Below, one piece after another: positions 58,901 through 64,000 of a stretch of DNA of 64,000 nt. The notes under the pieces are model-generated. The model ran no database searches. It was not told the origin of the DNA and saw only the letters and a program-made list of their open reading frames with translations. The number at the start of each line of letters is the position of its first letter. The stretch's first letter is position 1. The position numbers and the translations under genes are program-made. The DNA is from Bradysia coprophila (Eukaryota; Arthropoda; Insecta; Diptera; Sciaridae): positions 2,666,001 to 2,730,000 of the forward strand of contig NC_050735.1 in the NCBI RefSeq assembly GCF_014529535.1. The letters run 5' to 3'.

Positions 58901-61900
58901 GCCACGAAATATATAAAAGTTTTACGTAACAAGGAATTATGTTGTGAGTAAGGGTTCCTTATGATGAGTAATTCGGAATGTAAGCGAACAAGAGGTGTAA
59001 ATCAAACATGTTTTAGAAATTTATCGATTTATTCATGAACCTTTCTGATAATGTTGCGACTGGAAATGGGACTCTGACCCATAGTCGTCATGTAAAATCT
59101 CTATCTTACTAGAACTGGCAGTATGATTTCGTTTTATAGCAAATCTATAGCTTTAGTACAGCTGCTTTACGCATCAAGCCCCCGGAAAATTACAAGTTAC
59201 TTCATTGACATGAGCGTTAAATCTATTTTCCCAAGGCTGAGTGGGTAATATAGTTATTTACGTATCGATTGAGTAGGCCGAAAGAGTTACGTATTAAGTT
59301 TTGTATGCTTGCTAAGAGGACCGAAAGTAAAGAAATGTCAATTCAAGGGGCGAAAGCGAAAGCTTTCACCCCGCGAATTGACAGCTTTACTTTCGGTCCT
59401 CTTATCAAGCATACAAAATATTATGCATCTGTGTCTAAATGTGTATTTTGACGAGTTGGTAACTGTGATTCTATAGGTGCATATCATTTCTTATACGTCG
59501 ATGCAAAGATAAACATAAACTCCCTCTCCGAGCTGATGCATAATGTTAGTCTTACAACACGAGAGACATATAATAATTATTTATCTGACAAGGGAGAAAA
59601 AGCTGCAAAGTCCAGTTGTGGAGCCGTGGTCAACAATCATACGAAAACGTGACTTTCCTTTTGTGTACCGAATTCTGTAATATATTTCCCAAAACAAATC
59701 TCTTGTTTTCCATAGTAATAGGTTTGTTCCAATTAACTGTAAACCCGAACTTTGACAACACGAACGAAAACGATGTCATCCACAGAGACGAACATATAAT
59801 AACCTAATTTTCAAATAATTTCTCTGACATTTTGAAATGACGTTGAAACAGGCCTATGTAATAAGCCATTTTCGACTCTAGCAACCCTACAATATGTAAT
59901 AGTAATACAAGACTAAGGATAAAAATATGAAAAGTAGAGTTTTCGTGTGAATTTTGTTGATCCGAGGCAAAGCCGAGGTCAATAAACACATGTAAACGAG
60001 CCATTTCCTGAGTTATGTAATGGATTTCACATGCATGCATGCTTTCGTCGAAAGTAGTGCTCGAAACATGAAAAGTACGGTTTCCGACGCATGTAGCATG
60101 TAAAATAACTTACGTAATTGTTTCGGCTGCAATACATAGTCCTTTCACCTGTTTTCCAACTGATAAGCTTATACGTACAAAAGTTCTAATACATCTTTAA
60201 ACGGTTTACGCACTACCACGCGCGTGCGTGTGACTGTTTCACCCGATGAAGACTTATTAGCCCTTTTGTTTGTATGAGTGTATTATTTGAAAAACAGCTA
60301 AAACAAAATTTGTCACTTATTTCAATGATGTCGACTGTAATAACTGTTGGAGTAATAACTGTTTAATCTTGCCGTTGTTAAAGATTTATTTTTCACTTCT
60401 GAAGTTTAAAAAAAACATAGCTAACGCCGACCCGTACGAAACACCTATTCGTATCAAAAGCCTTTAATGTGAAACTCTTTATTTCTCTTACTTCATAGTC
60501 TTCTCTACTGAAAAGATATTCGCCCTTTAAAATCACTTACGTTATCCACTCTTTGCCTTGTTATCATATACAATTAAATTGCCGGAGGCAATATAGACAG
60601 CCCCGTACGAAGTCAAATTTCATAAATTCCTATTTAAACAGCTATATACCGCTATATTTACCTATATTTCACTGTAAATAAACATTTCACAGAGGAATAT
60701 GCTATTATATAGCTCTATATGCCTGTATATAGCTCAATATAGCTGTATATAGGTATATATAGATGTCCATATATGGAATCCCTGAAACCCCTCACACTTA
60801 ACACATTATTTCCATGTTAACAGAAACTCTCTAAGCATCATTTTTCCCACTTTATATCACTTTTAATAAAATCCAATATGGCCGCCGGCAGCCATTTTGT
60901 TAGGAAACCGAAAATAGTACCGACGCTTTACATTCGTTAATACCTTTCAAACAAAAAAAAATTCATGAAATTCGGTCAAAATTTACTCGAGATATTGACA
61001 AAATACTCCACGTTCACTGTACGGCCGAGTAGCCAGATAAGAGCTCACTCCAAGAGACCTAGCTCACGCTCCGGAGAACATAATTTCATAAACTTTTTTT
61101 TCCCTGATTGGTGCGGTCAATACCTATCTAATAAAGCTAAAACGAACGAAATATGTTCAAATTTGGCCGACCTACAAGCAAAAACTGCTTGCCGCCCTGT
61201 GCCTGTTTCACACCAAGGGGTCTAACTCACAAGTCGGTCATCCGATTTCCATAAACTTTTTTTTTGTCCATCGGTATTGTAAATATCTTTCATTCGATGT
61301 ATCATTTACGAGTATAGCGTTTAAATGTCCGGAGATATCTTCGAAAAACCGTAAAGCACTTATTGGGCCCCAGCTCAGGAGGGGTCGATCCAAAATCACT
61401 CATCTTCGAACTTAGCCTGTCTTTTGACATTACCAAACGGGGAAAAAAAAGAATTTTCAAAATCGGATGCGTTTTACTCAAGTTATCGTGCAGACAGACA
61501 GACGGACGGACGGACGGACAGACGGACATTTTTTTTCTTGCTGATTTGGCATCTCTGGACAACCACAATAGGTTTCCCCTTACTCAGGGAGTCCAATTCG
61601 ACGTGTTACAAACGTATGCGTAAACCTATAAGACCCCAGTACTTCGTACGGGTCTAAAAATCCTCACAGAACATACTAGACGTGGTAATGTCTTATTACG
61701 ACCGTATATTAGGGTTCGACTGTTAAATATATCTGCCGCTGTATTTAAACATGTAAATGGCATGCATGCTAATTACACATGTTACACGTTGGTTCGCCGA
61801 TTCGCATCATAAATAAGATTATTCTGGGGTTTAAACGTATTGAATGTTATATGAAGTATTAGTTAGTCAAAAATTAAAATTTTATTAGAAACGATGGCTG

Positions 61901-64000
61901 CAAGTCGTTAGAAATAGAAATTTAATCATTCGTCAAACTATAAGCTTCTCAATAGACTCAATGTGTGAAGAATTTACTTGTGGAAATGTTTTAAAAAGTA
62001 ACATTGGCTCAAATACATAGCCGACGTACCATCTTTAACGTATAAGTTGGTTGACATAGACAGTTATTTATCAAATAAAATATTCAATTGTTCGTTGACT
62101 GTCTTTTAGGGTGCAACAGACGTATTTTATTTTGCACAAGAACCTCCATTTCCCTCATTTTTCCATTAAATAATTATTTAATTATAATGTAACAATTTAA
62201 TCAGTGTTTGGGGCGAATTGCGCTATGTAAGGGAAGAGTTAGCAGAACATCATCGATTATTAGTCATTTCTATGAAATCAGTTTGGAACAATTAGCAGTA
62301 GCGCTTGAACATCGGGTATGAGAGCCTTTAGAGAGCTACCTCGATAATTGTAAACGAAAAGAGCTGCCGAAAAGTGTCTCGAAACACAAAGTATAGATGA
62401 TTATACTCAAACGAAAGTGACCCGAATTCGCGAAAAAAATCTCCCAAGCCACCCTTTAAAATTTTTAGTCGACCCAAAAAAAAAATTGTACACACACAGC
62501 TCGAAAGACTCTTTTCATGGGCAGTTAGATACTGTCTCAGTCTCTAATATTTAACCTGCTAAGAATCTCAGAGCGTTGAAACCTTGTAAAACGAAGCATG
62601 TTATCATAAGATTGATCAATTTTTAGCAGAAGAATTTGTTTTAAATTATTGGTCTTCAAAACTATATTTACTATACATTCCTTCTATCAATACTGTTGAA
62701 GATCTATGTGCTACATCATCCCGTACATTAGCTTTCTCATATGAGAAGAGAATATGTCAAAGCCAGGTTCATTTAACTCCGGAAGTAGATTATGCAGTGC
62801 GTAGACTTTAACACATTACAAATAATCCACACGTACGATAATTAAATTATTCTTCCTTATTTACAGCACCGATGAAGATGCTCGTCAGGCGATGATGCTG
62901 AATGGATCTAAACTCAAGGAAACTCAAGTTCATCTGCTATTATCGTCGAGAGCTGAAATGCAAAAAGTCATCGAAACAGCAAGGCAGCAAACCATGTCTT
63001 TCATGAATTTTTCAGCCCAACAGCCTACCATCACACCAACACCGTCTCTGCCGGTGATGGCACCGCAAATTACCATACCTACGATACAGACACAACCGTC
63101 ATTGCTAAATGGGGCCAATGCTGTTGTTGGTCTTATGGATCCGCAACTAGTAACAGCTAAGCCACAACCTCCAGTCATTACATCCAGTTCGCTGTCTGGT
63201 ATCCTAGCACAACAGATGCTTCAGCAACACCAAATTCAGTTGATTCGCCAACAGCAAAATATGCCAGTTTTAACGTCGACATCTGTACGCCACGACTCGT
63301 ACAAAACAATGAATCAGTACAATTCCATGGGTCATCAATACGGCGAGAATTCAATGGATAGTGGCAAGAACTTGCAGGGAAACGATTCGAAAAGAAGTAG
63401 GAATTCACGCTCTCGCTCACGGTCTCGTGATCGTCGTGACAGAAGGCGTTCAAGGTCTAGAGAGCGCAGTCGTCGTTACAGAGATAGATCTCGTAGTCGC
63501 GAGCGTAGACGTCGTAGTCGTAGAAGTCCTAGTTCAGATCGGCGAAGTCGTAGTCGTGAAAGAGAACGCAACAGTCGGGATAGTGGCCGAAAGGGACGCT
63601 CTTACGACAAAGATGTGAGATCGTCTTTGGACCGGAATAAAAGTGTCGATGAAAGCAATTCAAATTTGAACAGTTCGATTGAGAATAATGTAAATACGCC
63701 AATGAATGCCATCGACCAACACAAACCATTCAATTATTCGGATGGTGGCGCCCCTAATAACAACTTCAACAATGTACTAAATGATGGATCGAATGTACCG
63801 TTCAACAATTTCAATACTCAGCCGCGTAACGATTTCCCTACAAAAGGCATGAACGATTTTGATCCGACAATGGCACTGGTACCATTTTCCAATAATTCGA
63901 TGAGCATTGGAAGCTGCATTCGAATAACCAATATGAACAATCGTACACACTATGCAGCTATCCGTAAGTTCTTTTATGGCTTGCAAATACCCAACGATGG
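52974..64000 (+). CDS. RBM12-like RNA-binding protein with RS-rich linker (5' part)
   Basis: A probable nuclear RNA-binding protein of the RBM12/RBM12B (SWAN) type. Coding exons are 52974-53116 and 62867 to beyond 64000, giving at least 425 residues; the gene runs off the window. RRM1 (about 1-80) begins SVIIRLQNLPWSANASDVRG and contains FRGLGIPDGGVHIVGGENGD then AFIAFS, the diagnostic RBM12 signature. It continues after the intron with TDEDARQAMMLNGSKLKETQ and LLLSSRAEMQKVIETAR. A Gln/Pro/Thr-rich stretch follows, then an Arg-Ser-rich region (about residues 222-294, 63388-63603) typical of splicing factors. An Asn-rich stretch leads to the start of a second RRM (CIRITNMNNRTHYAAIRKFF) at the window edge. 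The intron of 9.75 kb hosts another gene. Function in splicing is inferred from the RS region. Confidence 0.9.
55269..55958 (+). CDS. HemK2: HemK2/N6AMT1 methyltransferase, nested in an intron
   Basis: A class I SAM-dependent methyltransferase. The family modifies the glutamine of the GGQ motif of release factor eRF1, working with a TRMT112 partner. The single exon encodes 229 residues from 55269. An in-frame ATG at 55308 (CACCATGG) has a better start context and leaves 216 residues, close to the 214 of human N6AMT1, so it may be the real start. Diagnostic segments are VYEPAEDTFFLIDVIE (30-45), the SAM-binding loop LEIGTGSGVV (60-69), the acidic strand end VDIN (86-89), the substrate-binding NPPY (129-132) and SWAGGLNGRQIMDKVF. 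It lies on the same strand inside the RBM12-like intron, without introns of its own. Confidence 0.94.
   Translation: MNAESKLDSQKFTMETPTTSHITFDDYKHVYEPAEDTFFLIDVIESELPHIRKRNPSVCLEIGTGSGVVITALSKTLQSSVVCFGVDINEHACRISKQTSLKNATNVEMCRSDLLDAFKRKSIDILLFNPPYVVTENEEISNRNSGVEFNDNIIKSWAGGLNGRQIMDKVFVELDNLLAVDGVAYVLVIKDNKPDEIIEDLVRLKMKAVAIGDRKIRGEHLFVLKIERQ
56639..56789. mobile_element. MITE-like element, CACACACCGAATTTTG ends
   Basis: CACACACCGAATTTTGAAAA then CCGACACATTTTCTG pairs with the inverse arm ending ATGTGTCAGTTTTCAAAATT then CCGTGTGTG. Arms of about 37 bp; AT-rich centre. Confidence 0.82.
57619..57826. repeat. Dispersed repeat, inverted partner of 18241-18433
   Basis: Begins CTGTTACAGACGGCAAGC and ends ATAGCCGTATATGACAG. 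See 18241-18433 for shared words. No ORF. Confidence 0.75.
57871..57983. repeat. Inverted repeat with TTACGT ends
   Basis: TTACGTCATTTCTTGTAAGT then TTGTTGTTTT is roughly inverse to GAAAACAATAAGTTACAAGC then AATAACGTAA. 113 bp, probably a small MITE. Confidence 0.65.
59299..59419. repeat. Near-perfect 121 bp foldback
   Basis: TTTTGTATGCTTGCTAAGAG then GACCGAAAGTAAAG pairs with CTTTACTTTCGGTCCTCTTA then TCAAGCATACAAAA. The arms of about 58 bp meet at GCGAAAGCTTTC with very few mismatches. Confidence 0.88.
59944..60120 (+). repeat. Dispersed repeat, GCCGAGGTCAATAAA family, copy 2
   Basis: Same orientation as 29463-29640. It contains AAAGCCGAGGTCAATAAA, GAGTTATGTAATGGATTTCA and CATGCTTTCGTCGAAAGTAG. 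Confidence 0.75.
60413..61659 (-). repeat. Dispersed repeat, CGTACGAAGT family, copy 2 (inverted)
   Basis: The inverse of 7649-8910 over essentially its full length. It starts AAACATAGCTAACGCCGACC and ends ACTTCGTACGGGTCTAAAAA. It carries the AGCTATATA-type run (60640-60770), ATGGCCGCCGGCAGCCAT near 60880 and the GACGGACA microsatellite (61490-61530). Confidence 0.9.

Larger units (their letters stand above)
53117..62866 (+). other. Long first coding intron of RBM12-like gene
   Basis: 9.75 kb containing the HemK2 gene (55269-55958) and repeats at 56639-56789, 57619-57826, 57871-57983, 59299-59419, 59944-60120 and 60413-61659. The stretches 53117-55268 and 61660-62866 show nothing recognisable. 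Confidence 0.8.

Noticed and set aside
60965..61225. 86-codon ORFs preserved in repeat copies 1 (8089-8349, minus) and 2 (60965-61225, plus)
   Set aside because: Same length and frame, but nearly all differences between the copies change the amino acid, and copy 3 does not keep the frame. This is shared DNA, not selection on a protein.
61363..61657. ORFs with RQTDGRTDGQT-like runs
   Set aside because: They are translations of the GTCC/GTCT microsatellite within the dispersed repeat.
63961..63975. CCGTAAGTTC resembling a splice donor near the window end
   Set aside because: The frame continues through it with AIRKFFYGLQIPND, matching the second RRM, so it is coding.

Overview
This is a 64 kb piece of an AT-rich eukaryotic nuclear genome. 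The genes have short GT-AG introns, 5' and 3' untranslated regions, and protein sequences closest to insect families. The ERG/FLI-type ETS protein, Rabex-5, pallidin and the RBM12-like protein point to a dipteran fly. The density of tiny inverted-repeat elements suggests a nematoceran such as a fungus gnat, but that is inference. All exon junctions were read by hand from splice sites, frame and family resemblance. I saw no bacterial, viral or CRISPR-like content.

Layout. 1-12477 (+): the last four coding exons of an Ets65A/ERG/FLI-type transcription factor, spread over long introns. 17017-18691 (-): a RERG-like Ras-family GTPase in four exons. 24544-26123 (+): a four-transmembrane protein of unknown function with a long Ser-rich tail. 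32304-37560: a compact cluster of membrane-trafficking genes, Rabex-5 (+), RABL3 (-) and pallidin/BLOC-1 subunit 6 (+). 38057-38819 (-): a secreted chitin-binding-like mucin with TPTRDPV heptads. 49260-51842 (-): a secreted 520-residue low-complexity protein. 52974-64000 (+): the start of an RBM12-like RNA-binding protein. Its 9.75 kb first coding intron holds an intronless HemK2/N6AMT1 methyltransferase gene on the same strand.

How the genes relate. Rabex-5 and RABL3 converge with 68 bp between stop codons, and the likely Rabex-5 poly(A) signal overlaps its own stop codon. RABL3 and pallidin diverge from a 132 bp shared promoter. Rabex-5 and pallidin both act on endosomes, and RABL3 is a Rab-like GTPase. 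The remaining genes show no obvious shared pathway.

Between the genes the window is crowded with short non-autonomous transposable elements. Several have 8 bp target duplications as expected for hAT elements; four of these also carry CAG/CTG or CAAGG/CCTTG termini, and some are only 36-120 bp long. There is a dispersed family of about 1.2 kb carrying GTCC/GTCT microsatellites, present in at least four copies. There is also a nested foldback element at 45174-47076 with TTAA at both ends, about 150 bp terminal inverted repeats and an internal array of five units of 144-145 bp. This nested element and the minimal hAT hairpins are the least ordinary things in the window.
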